Shown: piece after piece, positions 16,874 to 26,225 of the stretch
Layout: each line of letters opens with the position of its first letter
Position numbering within the stretch: position 1 is the first letter of the stretch
The notes under the pieces: model-generated
Databases searched by the model: none
Told to the model about the DNA's origin: nothing
Seen by the model: only the letters and a program-made list of their open reading frames with translations
Position numbers and translations under genes: made by a program
Assembly: GCA_903875445.1 (NCBI GenBank)
Contig: CAIQWD010000116.1
Coordinates: 1-64,000 of the forward strand
DNA length: 64,000 bases
Direction: 5' to 3'
DNA from: an uncultured delta proteobacterium
GTDB taxonomy: Bacteria > Desulfobacterota > Desulfobulbia > Desulfobulbales > Desulfocapsaceae

Positions 16874-17944
16874 TCAAACCCTGCATTGAGAGTGATTGGA
16901 TTTGAGGAAGCTTTGCATCGATTGAGTGACAAAGAGATCGAAATCATTTTCTGCTTGAAAACAGATTTCCAGCACATGACGGCGCAAGGGGGAATCGAAA
17001 TCCTTGATTTTCACAAAATCTTTTTGGGTAGTAACGAGTTGACTCGCTCCCGAGGCCACAGCCTGTCTGCAAATATCCGTCATCATCGCCTGGCTGTAGC
17101 GCACATGATCGGGTAGCGCCAGGAAGCCGCTCTGGTGGACTGACAAGGTATTGAGCGAATCTTGGAACCTGGAAGGATTGGCAATGCCACAGAATGCGAA
17201 AAATGGGTCTTCTAGAGAAGATCCGGCCTCATTACTGTCTTTGCATTGCAGTTTTAACCCGCCTAAAGATGCGAAAAAGACCGGTTTTGACTTGAATTGA
17301 CTCTTGAGAAATTTGCCGAATTGCTCGGCCTGTTCCTTGTTATTGTCATTAATGCCCGTAATAACAAAGGCATGACAACGATGAAGCGCCGATACCGGCT
17401 CTCTCAGGATGCCTCCGGGAAATATCCTTTTGTTTCCGGCAAGACAGCTTCCATCGAAAAGAACTATATCAATATCTCGCCTAATTGCCAGGTGCTGAAA
17501 GCCGTCATCGAGGATGAGCACATCGGCATTAAAGTCTTCAACTGCCCGGCGACAGGGATGGAGGCGACGGGTTCCCGTGAGAACTGGCACAGGCAAGGCC
17601 TCGGCGAGCAGATAGGGTTCATCTCCCGCCTGTTCAGGCGACAGGAAGATGGTGTGGCCATCTGAGACCACGTTGACCATAAGTTTTGCCCTGCCGCCAT
17701 ACCCTCGGCTGATAATTGCCGGATGATAGCCATGTTGCAAGAGAAGTTTTGCCAGATGGCGGACGGTGGGAGTTTTGCCGGTGCCTCCCAACACCAGGTT
17801 GCCGACGGAGATAACCGGGACGGGCAAAGAATTTTGCCGAAGAAGTCCCTGGTTATACATTTTTTCCCTGATCTTCATCGCCAGCCCGTAAAGAGGGCCC
17901 AAAGGACGACCAAAAAAAAACAATAATTGCAAACTCTTTAACAT
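16874..17944 (-). CDS. lpxK: tetraacyldisaccharide 4'-kinase
   Basis: LpxK phosphorylates the 4' position of the lipid A disaccharide on the inner membrane. The 356-residue product has an N-terminal hydrophobic stretch, VGNLVLGGTGKTP (Walker A), SRGYGG, and VLILDDGFQHLAIRRDIDIVLFD, all family signatures. It is unlinked to an msbA here. A terminator-like hairpin follows the stop codon. Confidence 0.95.
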   Translation of the reverse strand: MLKSLQLLFFFGRPLGPLYGLAMKIREKMYNQGLLRQNSLPVPVISVGNLVLGGTGKTPTVRHLAKLLLQHGYHPAIISRGYGGRAKLMVNVVSDGHTIFLSPEQAGDEPYLLAEALPVPVLTGTRRLHPCRRAVEDFNADVLILDDGFQHLAIRRDIDIVLFDGSCLAGNKRIFPGGILREPVSALHRCHAFVITGINDNNKEQAEQFGKFLKSQFKSKPVFFASLGGLKLQCKDSNEAGSSLEDPFFAFCGIANPSRFQDSLNTLSVHQSGFLALPDHVRYSQAMMTDICRQAVASGASQLVTTQKDFVKIKDFDSPLRRHVLEICFQAENDFDLFVTQSMQSFLKSNHSQCRV

Positions 17945-17995
17945 GATAAGGACGCAGAAATAAATTCCGGCGAAAGGCTTTTTTTACTTTAGATT

Positions 17996-18024
17996 TTGCA
18001 AAATACAACTCAACAGACTAATAT
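17996..18024 (+). promoter_or_regulatory. predicted promoter of the liv operon
   Basis: TTGCAA at 17996-18001 and TAATAT at 18019-18024 are separated by 17 bases, 85 bases before livK. The rest of the leader (18025-18108) shows no clear operator. Confidence 0.5.
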
Positions 18025-18108
18025 CATTTCTCCGGGGGATATGCTCGCCCTTTCCGAGGTGTTTTGCGTAAAGCCGTTGTCAAATAATAACTGAAAAGGG
18101 AGGAAAAA

Positions 18109-19242
18109 ATGAAGTTTACTGTAAGTGGAAAACTTTTTTCAACAACCGCATGTCTTATGTTCGCCCTGTCAGCCCCCGCACTGAGTTTTGCAGGGGATAC
18201 AATCAAGTTTGGTATTGCCGGGCCCCACAGTGGTGACCTCGCATCCTACGGTTTGCCTTCCGCCGCCGCTGCAAAACTGGTCATCGATAAGTTCAATGCC
18301 AACGGCGGCATCAAAGGCAAAAAGATTGAAATCCTCCAGGAAGACGATGTCTGCAAGCCGGAAATCGCCACCAACACTGCAACCAAGCTGGTATCGAGCG
18401 GGGTCGAAGTGGTTCTTGGACATATCTGCTCCGGGGCAACTATTGCCGCTATGCCGATTTATAAGGATGCAAACATACTGGTAATGTCGCCTTCCGCCAC
18501 CAGCGATGAATTGACCTACAGTGGTAAATATCCGAACTTTTTCCGCACCATCGCTCCGAATGCCGCCCAATCCCCGGCGATGATCGACTTCGCGATCGAT
18601 AAACTTGGCTTAAAGAAAATTGCCATTATCCATGATAAAGGCGATTACGGCAAACCTCTTGCCGAAGGCGCCAAGCTCCATGTTGAAAAAAAAGGCAAGG
18701 GTCAGGTTGTTCTATTTGAAGGCATCACCCCCGGGGCCATGGACTATTCGGCAATCGTTCAGAAAATTAAGGAATCGGGCGCAGAAGTTGTGGTCTTTGG
18801 CGGATATCATCCCGAAGCCTCGAAAATCGTCTCCATCATGAAGAAGAAACGTCTCGATACGAAATTCGTTTCCGATGACGGTGTGAAGGACGACACCTTT
18901 ATTAAGGTAGCAGGTGATGATGCAGAGGGTGTGTATGCCGCTGGTCCGCAGGACAACTCGGCCAATCCTCTCGCCCTTAAGGCCAAAGAAGAATACAAAG
19001 CCGCTTTCAACAGCGATCCCGGTGCCTTTTATGAGAATGCCTATGCAGCGACCGTGGTTATGCTCAATGCCATCGAAAAGGCGGGCGGCTCAACCAAACT
19101 GGAAGATCTGAAGAAAGTTCTGCAGACTGAAAAGGTTGACACTCCCGTTGGAGCCGTCAGCTTTGATCAAAAAGGCGATGCGATTGGGGTGGGATTTTCA
19201 ATGTATGTTGTTGAAAAAGGCAAGTATGTCGTAGTCAAATAA
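18109..19242 (+). CDS. livK: branched-chain amino acid ABC transporter, substrate-binding protein
   Basis: This 377-residue periplasmic protein begins with a signal peptide (cleavage likely after SFA, near residue 28). The mature part starts DTIKFGIAGPHSGDLASYG, typical of Leu/Ile/Val-binding proteins, and keeps the family fold with VVLGHICSGATIAAMPIYKD. AGGAAAAA precedes the start. It is the first gene of livKHMGF and is followed by a strong hairpin terminator, so it is probably made in excess over the membrane parts. Confidence 0.94.
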   Translation: MKFTVSGKLFSTTACLMFALSAPALSFAGDTIKFGIAGPHSGDLASYGLPSAAAAKLVIDKFNANGGIKGKKIEILQEDDVCKPEIATNTATKLVSSGVEVVLGHICSGATIAAMPIYKDANILVMSPSATSDELTYSGKYPNFFRTIAPNAAQSPAMIDFAIDKLGLKKIAIIHDKGDYGKPLAEGAKLHVEKKGKGQVVLFEGITPGAMDYSAIVQKIKESGAEVVVFGGYHPEASKIVSIMKKKRLDTKFVSDDGVKDDTFIKVAGDDAEGVYAAGPQDNSANPLALKAKEEYKAAFNSDPGAFYENAYAATVVMLNAIEKAGGSTKLEDLKKVLQTEKVDTPVGAVSFDQKGDAIGVGFSMYVVEKGKYVVVK

Positions 19243-19262
19243 TAACGTTCGACACCTCTTCC

Positions 19263-19310
19263 ATATCTGCAGCAGACCCTGTTGATCGGGTTTGCTGCAG
19301 ATATTTTTTT
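19263..19310 (+). terminator. intrinsic terminator/attenuator between livK and livH
   Basis: ATATCTGCAGCA...ACCC and GGGT...TGCTGCAGATAT form a long stem (about 16 bp, one mismatch) with an 8-base loop, followed by TTTTTTT. The livH start is only about ten bases further, so partial read-through is the likely way the downstream genes are transcribed. Confidence 0.85.
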
Positions 19311-19318
19311 ATTCAGAC

Positions 19319-20221
19319 ATGGATTACTTTATTGAACTCCTTTTCAGTGGCTTAACCAGGGGCTCCATCTATGCACTTATTGCCCTCGGTTACACCATGG
19401 TCTATGGCATTATCGGCCTTATCAATTTTGCCCATGGCGAGATTTATATGATAGGGGCCTTCACCGCCTTTATTGTTGCGACAGTCCTCTCAATCTATGG
19501 TTTTCCTCTTATCGCCATCGTTATCATAGCCGGAATAGCCGCAGTCGTTTGGTCGAGTTCCTATGGCTATACTATTGAAAAAATCGCTTATAAACCACTC
19601 CGCCATGCCCCGCGCTTGTCACCGCTCATCAGCGCCATCGGCATGTCGATCTTCCTGCAGAACTATGTATTACTGGCTCAGACTTCAGATTTCTTGCCAT
19701 TTCCAAGATTGATACCCGACTTCCCTTTTATGGAGCCGATTGCCCATATTGTCGGATCAACCGATCTGGTTATTTTGGTAACCACGGTCATTGTCATGGT
19801 AGCTCTTACTTTCATTATTAAATTCACGCTCATCGGTAAAGCCATGCGAGCAACCTCCCAGGATCGGACCATGGCTACACTCGTCGGCATCAATGTCAAT
19901 AGAGTTATTTCCGCAACTTTTATTATCGGTTCGGGTCTTGCTGCTATTGGTGGTCTGCTTATCGCCTCGCATATCGGCCAGATCAATTTCTACATTGGTT
20001 TTCTCGCCGGGATCAAGGCATTTACCGCCGCTGTTCTCGGGGGTATCGGCTCCATTCCCGGTGCCGTCCTCGGCAGCCTGATACTTGGCCTTACCGAAAG
20101 TTTCGCCACCGGATATGTCTCCAGCGATTATGAGGATGTATTTGCCTTCTCGCTGCTCGTTTTGATTCTTATTTTCAAACCTTCCGGCCTTCTTGGTAAG
20201 GCGACCAACCAGAAAGTGTAA
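19319..20221 (+). CDS. livH: branched-chain amino acid ABC transporter permease LivH
   Basis: This 300-residue inner-membrane permease starts MDYFIELLFSGLTRGSIYALIALGYTMVYGIIGLINFAHGE-like, the LivH signature, with eight or so hydrophobic segments and the loop GKAMRATSQDRTMATLVGI that contacts the ATPase. No ribosome binding site is obvious because the terminator's T-run lies just upstream. An earlier start at 19292 would be inside the hairpin and is rejected. Confidence 0.93.
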   Translation: MDYFIELLFSGLTRGSIYALIALGYTMVYGIIGLINFAHGEIYMIGAFTAFIVATVLSIYGFPLIAIVIIAGIAAVVWSSSYGYTIEKIAYKPLRHAPRLSPLISAIGMSIFLQNYVLLAQTSDFLPFPRLIPDFPFMEPIAHIVGSTDLVILVTTVIVMVALTFIIKFTLIGKAMRATSQDRTMATLVGINVNRVISATFIIGSGLAAIGGLLIASHIGQINFYIGFLAGIKAFTAAVLGGIGSIPGAVLGSLILGLTESFATGYVSSDYEDVFAFSLLVLILIFKPSGLLGKATNQKV

Positions 20222-20230
20222 GAAATTGCT

Positions 20231-21454
20231 ATGGGATTATTGAAAGAACTGAAAAAAGGCGTGCTGATATCCCTTTGGTTCGTTTTTCTCACGTTTCCGG
20301 TAATGGTGATCAAAGTCGATCCCATAGCGAGAACTGTGGTGTGGCGATGGGCAAATGCTCTATACATGGCAGTTGGCACCTTTTTTATATATTTTCTTGT
20401 GCAATTTTTCCTGAGGAAAAAAGAAAACCGGAAAGAAACGAATGACAGCAAGGAACAGACTCTTTCATTTATCCACAGAATTCTTCAGGATCGTTTGCAG
20501 CGCAATATTTTGATCGGTGTCGTTGCCGTTGTCGCCGTGTTTTTTCCGCAATTTTTGTCTGCCTACCAGACGAATGTGATGACCACCGCCCTTATGTATG
20601 TGGTTCTGGGGCTGGGACTGAATATCGTGGTTGGACTGGCCGGTCTTCTCGATCTTGGCTTCGTCGCTTTTTATGCGGTGGGCGCGTACACCTATGCCCT
20701 CTTGAATCTGCACTTCGGTCTCGGGTTCTGGGCCGTTTTGCCGATCGGCGGTCTCATCGCCGCAACCTTTGGCATCCTCCTCGGTTTTCCCGTTCTCCGC
20801 CTTCGCGGCGATTATCTGGCAATCGTCACCTTGGGTTTTGGTGAAATCATTCGTCTTATCTTGGAAAACTGGGGGCAATTCTCCAAGGGACCGAGCGGCA
20901 TTTCCAACATTTCCCGGCCCGGTTTTTTCGGTATCGAATTTAGTCTTCAATCCTCGATAATCTACACCTACTATCTCATGGTTTTGTTGGTCCTTGTGAC
21001 CATCTTCGTTGTCAACAGATTGCAGGACTCCCGCCTTGGCAGAGCCTGGATAGCCCTTCGAGAAGACGAAATTGCCTGCCAGGCCATGGGTATCGATAAG
21101 CGCAAAACCAAACTCGTGGCTTTCTCTCTCGGAGCCTTTTGGGCCGGAATCATGGGGGTAATGTTTGCCGCCAAGACCACCTTCGTTAATCCGGCCAGCT
21201 TCACCTTCCTTGAATCGGCAATTATTTTATCCATCGTTGTGCTTGGCGGCATGGGTTCTATTGTTGGTGTTCTTTTCGGCGCACTCATTCTCATTCTTAT
21301 GCCAGAATATCTGCGCGCCTTATCGCAATATAGGATGCTCGCTTTCGGGGCAATCCTGGTGTGCATGATGGTCTTTCGGCCGCAAGGCTTGATTTCCAAT
21401 ATCCGGCGCACCTATACCTTTAAGAAAAAAACGACAAGTTCATTGTGCAGATGA
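20231..21454 (+). CDS. livM: branched-chain amino acid ABC transporter permease LivM
   Basis: The 407-residue permease has an N-terminal extension with two hydrophobic segments (residues 10-70) and a charged linker. The LivM core follows, with GLGLNIVVGLAGLLDLGFVAFYAVGAY and the EAA-like loop GRAWIALREDEIACQAMGID. It pairs with LivH as the second membrane subunit. The gene overlaps livG by four bases. Confidence 0.94.
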   Translation: MGLLKELKKGVLISLWFVFLTFPVMVIKVDPIARTVVWRWANALYMAVGTFFIYFLVQFFLRKKENRKETNDSKEQTLSFIHRILQDRLQRNILIGVVAVVAVFFPQFLSAYQTNVMTTALMYVVLGLGLNIVVGLAGLLDLGFVAFYAVGAYTYALLNLHFGLGFWAVLPIGGLIAATFGILLGFPVLRLRGDYLAIVTLGFGEIIRLILENWGQFSKGPSGISNISRPGFFGIEFSLQSSIIYTYYLMVLLVLVTIFVVNRLQDSRLGRAWIALREDEIACQAMGIDKRKTKLVAFSLGAFWAGIMGVMFAAKTTFVNPASFTFLESAIILSIVVLGGMGSIVGVLFGALILILMPEYLRALSQYRMLAFGAILVCMMVFRPQGLISNIRRTYTFKKKTTSSLCR

Positions 21455-22245
21455 CAACACAACCTATTCTCGACGTAAGCGGTCTGACCATGGATTTTGG
21501 CGGGATTCGTGCCTTGAATACCCTCGATCTTGATGTCAACAATGGGGAAATAGTTGCCCTCATCGGCCCGAACGGTGCAGGGAAAACCACCTTTTTTAAT
21601 TGCATTACCGGAATATATACGCCAACGGCCGGTGATATTTGGCTGACGCCGCCAGGCGGCGGCAAGAAGATTTCTCTGAATGGTCTGAAACCCAACCAGG
21701 TAACTGAGAAAGGTCTTGCCAGAACCTTTCAGAATATTCGGCTTTTTTCGAAAATGACCGTCCTGGAAAATGTCATGATCGGCAGACACTGTCGCACCAA
21801 GGCCTTTATCTTTGGCGCAATCTTCAGAAATAAAGCGACCTTGCAAGAGGAGCAAGGTATTCTGGAGACCAGCTATGCCATACTTGAAAAGGTAGGACTA
21901 GCGAACTACGCCGATGAGTTTGCCGAAAACCTTCCCTACGGTGCCCAGCGACGCCTGGAAATAGCCAGGGCTTTGGCCACCGAGCCTTTGTTGTTGCTTC
22001 TTGATGAACCGGCGGCGGGCATGAATCCGCAGGAGACCATTGGTTTGGAACACTTGATCAAACAGATCTCAAGAGAAGGACAAGCTATTCTCCTTATCGA
22101 ACACGATATGAAGCTGGTGATGAGCTTATCCGATCGTATCTTTGTAATGGATTACGGCAAAAAGATAGCCCAGGGCACGCCCTTGGAAATTCGTGAAAAT
22201 CCTGCGGTTATCAAGGCTTACCTGGGTGAGGAAGTCGATGCTTAA
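21451..22245 (+). CDS. livG: branched-chain amino acid ABC transporter ATP-binding protein LivG
   Basis: ABC ATPase of 264 residues with Walker A GPNGAGKTT, signature LPYGAQRRLEIARAL, Walker B LLLLDEPAAGM and the switch His in LIEHDM. The extended family insert around residues 60-80 (LTPPGGGKKISLNGLKPNQ) is normal. The ATG at 21451 overlaps the livM stop (ATGA); a GTG at 21445 is the alternative. Confidence 0.95.
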   Translation: MTTQPILDVSGLTMDFGGIRALNTLDLDVNNGEIVALIGPNGAGKTTFFNCITGIYTPTAGDIWLTPPGGGKKISLNGLKPNQVTEKGLARTFQNIRLFSKMTVLENVMIGRHCRTKAFIFGAIFRNKATLQEEQGILETSYAILEKVGLANYADEFAENLPYGAQRRLEIARALATEPLLLLLDEPAAGMNPQETIGLEHLIKQISREGQAILLIEHDMKLVMSLSDRIFVMDYGKKIAQGTPLEIRENPAVIKAYLGEEVDA

Positions 22246-22945
22246 GTTAGAGAAAGTACAGTCCGGCTATGGTAATAAGCTGGCTATCAAAAACGTCTCC
22301 CTGGAGATTCAGGAAGGGGAGATTATTACCCTGATCGGCGCCAATGGTGCAGGAAAAAGCACCACTCTGATGACTATCTGCGGCGTTGTTCCCTGCCGGT
22401 CCGGGTCGATAACCTTTCAGGATAGAGAAATCCAGGAAATGGCACCTGAGGAAATAGTTCGCCTGGGCATCTGCCAGGTCCCCGAGGGACGGCACATTTT
22501 TCCGCAGCTGACGGTCAAAGAAAATCTCGATATGGGTGCTTTTCTGCGAAAGGATAAAGAAGGAATCAAAAAAGACATGGAATATGTCTTTGCCCTTTTT
22601 CCGATCCTGGCAGAAAGAAGAAATCAGGACGGCGGCAATCTCAGCGGTGGGGAACAGCAGATGCTCGCCATGTCGCGGGCCCTCATGGCAAGACCACAGG
22701 TGCTGTTGCTCGACGAACCATCCATGGGCCTTGCACCTCTCGTTATCAAGCAGATTTTCGAGATCATCAAACAAATAAACGAGGAAAGTAATACCACGAT
22801 TTTCCTGGTAGAGCAGAACGCCAATCAGGCTCTGCACATCGCCGACAGGGGATATGTCATGGAAAACGGGGAAATCACTCTTACCGGCAAGGCCCAGGAA
22901 CTCCTAGCTAATAAGGATATCCAGAAGGCTTATCTGGGGATATAA
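22238..22945 (+). CDS. livF: branched-chain amino acid ABC transporter ATP-binding protein LivF
   Basis: Second ABC ATPase of the transporter, 235 residues, with Walker A GANGAGKST, signature LSGGEQQMLAMSRAL and Walker B VLLLDEPSMGLAP typical of LivF. The start MLKLEKVQSGYGN overlaps the livG end by eight bases. LivG and LivF form the heterodimer that drives LivHM. No clear terminator follows. Confidence 0.95.
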   Translation: MLKLEKVQSGYGNKLAIKNVSLEIQEGEIITLIGANGAGKSTTLMTICGVVPCRSGSITFQDREIQEMAPEEIVRLGICQVPEGRHIFPQLTVKENLDMGAFLRKDKEGIKKDMEYVFALFPILAERRNQDGGNLSGGEQQMLAMSRALMARPQVLLLDEPSMGLAPLVIKQIFEIIKQINEESNTTIFLVEQNANQALHIADRGYVMENGEITLTGKAQELLANKDIQKAYLGI

Positions 22946-23019
22946 ATAAACACATCGGTTGCCGTCCACTGGGATCAGAACATCCTTGAATGCAGTATCA
23001 CTTTTAACATCACAGCGGT

Positions 23020-24003
23020 ATGAAAAACATTAAGGTTGGAGTAATTGGCGTTGGCTATCTTGGCCGTTTCCATGCCCAGAAATATGCGTCTCTCGAAAAC
23101 GTCACACTGGTCGGGGTTGCAGATCTCGAAGCACAACAAGGGCAAAAGGTGGCCGGGGAATGTAACTGCCAATCCTTCGTCGATTACCACGAACTTCTGC
23201 CGCTGGTTGATGCGGTTTCGATCGCAGTCCCCACCTCCTATCATTGGCAGGTGGCAGGAGAGTGCCTGGACCAGGGCATCGACGTTCTCCTGGAAAAACC
23301 GATGACCGTCACCCTTCTGGAAGCGGACGAACTCATTGTCAAGGCACAGGCCCGTAAGCTGATCTTGCAGATCGGCCACCTTGAGCGCTTCAATCCGGCA
23401 GTTCAGGCCATGGAGCCCTTTCTCACCACCCCCGTTTTCATAGAAAGCAACAGGATAGCCACTTTTAAGAACCGAGGGGTCGATGTCGATGTGGTTCTCG
23501 ACCTGATGATTCACGATATCGACATCATCCTCAATATCGTCAAATCACCGATCAAGACCATTCATACGGTTGGTGCTCCGGTGGTAACGGCCAATACCGA
23601 CATCGCCAATGCCCGGCTGATCTTTGAAAATGGGGCTACCGCCAATGTCACGGTGAGCAGGATTTCCCGGACCAATGTCCGAAAAATGCGCATTTTCCAA
23701 CCGGGATCCTACATCAATGTCGATTTCGGCAACAAACGGGTGATGACCATTCATCTTTCCGATGAACTCCGTGAAAACGGTATGCCGAAACAGATCGTCA
23801 AACTGCAAACCTTCTCCGACGGAGATGCGCTGAAAAGCGAGATAATCTCCTTCATACACCATGTTCGGGAGCGAACTATGCCAGCAGTGTCAGGTGCGGA
23901 AGGCCGGCGTGCTCTGGCGGTTGCCCTTCAGGTCATGGCACAAATCCATGAGCTCCAAAACCTTGAATTGTTCAAAAAGGTGATGGGCGGCCAAAAACCA
24001 TGA
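23020..24003 (+). CDS. Gfo/Idh/MocA-family NAD(P)-dependent oxidoreductase
   Basis: The 327-residue protein has a Rossmann start [16 protein letters not shown], the EKPMT motif with the conserved Lys, and a C-terminal alpha/beta domain with the HDIDIIL segment. The family oxidises or reduces sugars and sugar nucleotides. It overlaps lpxB by four bases, suggesting a role in lipid A or envelope sugar metabolism. The substrate cannot be read from sequence. Confidence 0.88.
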   Translation: MKNIKVGVIGVGYLGRFHAQKYASLENVTLVGVADLEAQQGQKVAGECNCQSFVDYHELLPLVDAVSIAVPTSYHWQVAGECLDQGIDVLLEKPMTVTLLEADELIVKAQARKLILQIGHLERFNPAVQAMEPFLTTPVFIESNRIATFKNRGVDVDVVLDLMIHDIDIILNIVKSPIKTIHTVGAPVVTANTDIANARLIFENGATANVTVSRISRTNVRKMRIFQPGSYINVDFGNKRVMTIHLSDELRENGMPKQIVKLQTFSDGDALKSEIISFIHHVRERTMPAVSGAEGRRALAVALQVMAQIHELQNLELFKKVMGGQKP

Positions 24004-25160
24004 CCTCCCGAATCATGATTGTCACCGGCGAAGCCTCCGGAGACCTCCATGGCGCAAATCTTCTTAGGGCTTTACGATCAAAGGTTTCCGACATGGAGGT
24101 GTGCGGCATGGGGGGACCAGAATTGGCGTCCCTCGGGGTAGAGATCCTCTATGATGCTGCCAAGGTGTCGGTTGTCGGTGTCTTTGAAGTTTTTTCGCAC
24201 TTGAAGGATATCATCTCGGCCCAAAGGGTTCTTCGGCGAAGGCTGGCTACCCACCACCCAGACCTTCTCATCCTCATCGATCTGCCCGATTTTAATTTGC
24301 TGTTGGCTAAAAAAGCCAAAAAACTCGGTATTCCGGTTTTCTATTACATTAGCCCTCAGGTCTGGGCGTGGCGGTCGGGCCGGGTTAAGACAATTCGCGA
24401 CCGCGTCGATAAAATCGGCGTCATCCTGCCCTTTGAAGAAGAATTTTTTCGGCAGCGGGGCATCGACGCTGAATATGTCGGCCACCCTCTTCTTGATACG
24501 GTTGTAACGTCGACCACCAAAGAACAGTTTTACACACAGCAACAAATTCCTTTGGATACAAGGTGCATCGGGCTTTTACCAGGCAGCCGGAAACGTGAGG
24601 TCTTCTCGCTTTTGCCGGACTTTCTTGAGGCCGGTCGAATTCTCCAGAGTGCAACGACAGAGAAGCTGGTATTTCTCGTTCCCCAAGCCTCCACCATCAC
24701 CACCCGTGACCTTGAAGAAGCCGGAATCAATGAAGCAAGAAAGCACCTGGATATTCGTATTGTTCAAGAGGAAAGGTACAATATGATGGCCGCGTGTGCG
24801 GCGGTTGTCGCCGCATCGGGAACAGTAACCCTTGAACTGGCGATACTGGAAGTGCCTATGGTCGTCGCTTATAAACTGGCGCCGCTCAGCTATGTCCTTG
24901 GCAGGTTGCTTGTAAAGGTCAAATATTTTTCTCTTGTCAATCTGATCGCCGGTTATCCTGCCGTACCCGAACTGCTGCAAGCAGAAGTAACTCCTAAAAG
25001 AATCGCCGAGGAATTGACGGCAATCCTGTTCAAGCCGGAAAAAAGACAAGGCATGATAGACGTGCTGCGGGATGTCAAAGAGAAGCTCGGTAGCGCTGGC
25101 GCCTCGGAAAAGGCCGCGCTTGTCGCCGCTAGTCTCTTGAATAAACAAAAACGTGGATGA
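24000..25160 (+). CDS. lpxB: lipid-A-disaccharide synthase
   Basis: This GT-B glycosyltransferase joins UDP-2,3-diacylglucosamine and lipid X. The [12 protein letters not shown] start, [34 protein letters not shown] and [10 protein letters not shown] motifs are all family signatures; 386 residues is normal. It is translationally coupled to the Gfo/Idh gene. Other lpx genes that usually sit upstream (lpxD, fabZ, lpxA) are not here. Confidence 0.96.
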   Translation: MTSRIMIVTGEASGDLHGANLLRALRSKVSDMEVCGMGGPELASLGVEILYDAAKVSVVGVFEVFSHLKDIISAQRVLRRRLATHHPDLLILIDLPDFNLLLAKKAKKLGIPVFYYISPQVWAWRSGRVKTIRDRVDKIGVILPFEEEFFRQRGIDAEYVGHPLLDTVVTSTTKEQFYTQQQIPLDTRCIGLLPGSRKREVFSLLPDFLEAGRILQSATTEKLVFLVPQASTITTRDLEEAGINEARKHLDIRIVQEERYNMMAACAAVVAASGTVTLELAILEVPMVVAYKLAPLSYVLGRLLVKVKYFSLVNLIAGYPAVPELLQAEVTPKRIAEELTAILFKPEKRQGMIDVLRDVKEKLGSAGASEKAALVAASLLNKQKRG

Positions 25161-25174
25161 TTCTCTGATCGGAG

Positions 25175-26200
25175 TTATTTGCCGAAATTGCAAATCGGAT
25201 ACCGGCAGGTCTGGCAATTGCGACACAGGCCGCCATGCCCTAGTTCCGCAAGTTCTCGCCTACCGATCTTTTCGCCGCAGAGGATTCGTGGCAATATCAG
25301 GTCAAGGACCGTTATTTTGTGAAACATCCCGCAGGCCGGAATTCCCAGCACGGGCCGGTTGTCGATGGTCCCGGAAAGAAACATGGCCCCTGGGAGAACC
25401 GGGGTGCCGTAGACTACATCCCTTGCCCCCGCCAACAAGATACCTTCCTTGGTGACGTCATCGGGGTCAACCGACATCCCGCCGCTGGTGACAATGAGGT
25501 CGGCACCCTGCTGGGCGCAGTATTGAATCTCACTGGCGATAATCTGTTTGTCGTCGGGTGCAAATCGCACCAAGAGTATCTCGGAGCCAAGTGTCTTAGC
25601 TTTTGCCCGCAAAACTTCCTCAAACCTGTCCTGTATTCTGCCGTAGAAGACCTCATTGCCGGTGATCACCAGGCCGATTTTTGCTTTTTTAAGAGCCAGA
25701 ACCTCAACTACCGGGGCTCCGGACATGGCGATTTTTTCCGCCAGGGCGATAAGCGTACGTTCGGTGATGAGGGGAATAAGACGTGTTGCGGCGACGGTCT
25801 CACCTTTTTTTACCGGGGTATTATCGTGCAGTGTCGCACACATCACCTCGCCCAGCATATTGAACTGCAGGAGCGATTTCTTGTTGATGCGGAGAAGACC
25901 GTCAAGCCCTGCTTGCATAGCAATTTTCCCCTCGACCGGGGAGTTAGTGTACTCTATCCCCCTACCGGAAAGAGCGCGGGCTAAGATAACAGCGGCCTCA
26001 TTTTCATGGATCTCCGATGCATCCAAAGAAAGAACAAAAATATTGTCCTTTCCCAAGCGTTTAAGATAGGCAACATCCTCCGGACGGATAATGTGTCCTT
26101 TCTTAAAAGCGGCACCTTTTTTTTCGTCTCCCACGATCTCGGTAATATCGTGGGGAAGGACCATGCCCACCGCCTTTTCAACAGGAACGCTTTGCCGCAT
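25175..26200 (-). CDS. molybdopterin-binding protein (MoaB/MoeA-like domain) with C-terminal Cys cluster
   Basis: In this 341-residue protein the MogA/MoeA-type molybdopterin-binding domain occupies about residues 170-320. It shows GLVITGNEVFYG, VTSGGMSVDPDDVTKEG and PVLPGAMFL...NRPVLGIPACGM. The N-terminal 165 residues resemble the MoeA lid and linker region (PVEKAVGMVLPHDIT) but are shorter. A C-terminal tail has Cys residues in CRNCQTCRYPIC, able to bind metal. The exact role (molybdenum insertion or sensing) is unknown. Confidence 0.8.
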   Translation of the reverse strand: MRQSVPVEKAVGMVLPHDITEIVGDEKKGAAFKKGHIIRPEDVAYLKRLGKDNIFVLSLDASEIHENEAAVILARALSGRGIEYTNSPVEGKIAMQAGLDGLLRINKKSLLQFNMLGEVMCATLHDNTPVKKGETVAATRLIPLITERTLIALAEKIAMSGAPVVEVLALKKAKIGLVITGNEVFYGRIQDRFEEVLRAKAKTLGSEILLVRFAPDDKQIIASEIQYCAQQGADLIVTSGGMSVDPDDVTKEGILLAGARDVVYGTPVLPGAMFLSGTIDNRPVLGIPACGMFHKITVLDLILPRILCGEKIGRRELAELGHGGLCRNCQTCRYPICNFGK

Positions 26201-26225
26201 AATAAAAATTCCCTTATGAGTTCAA

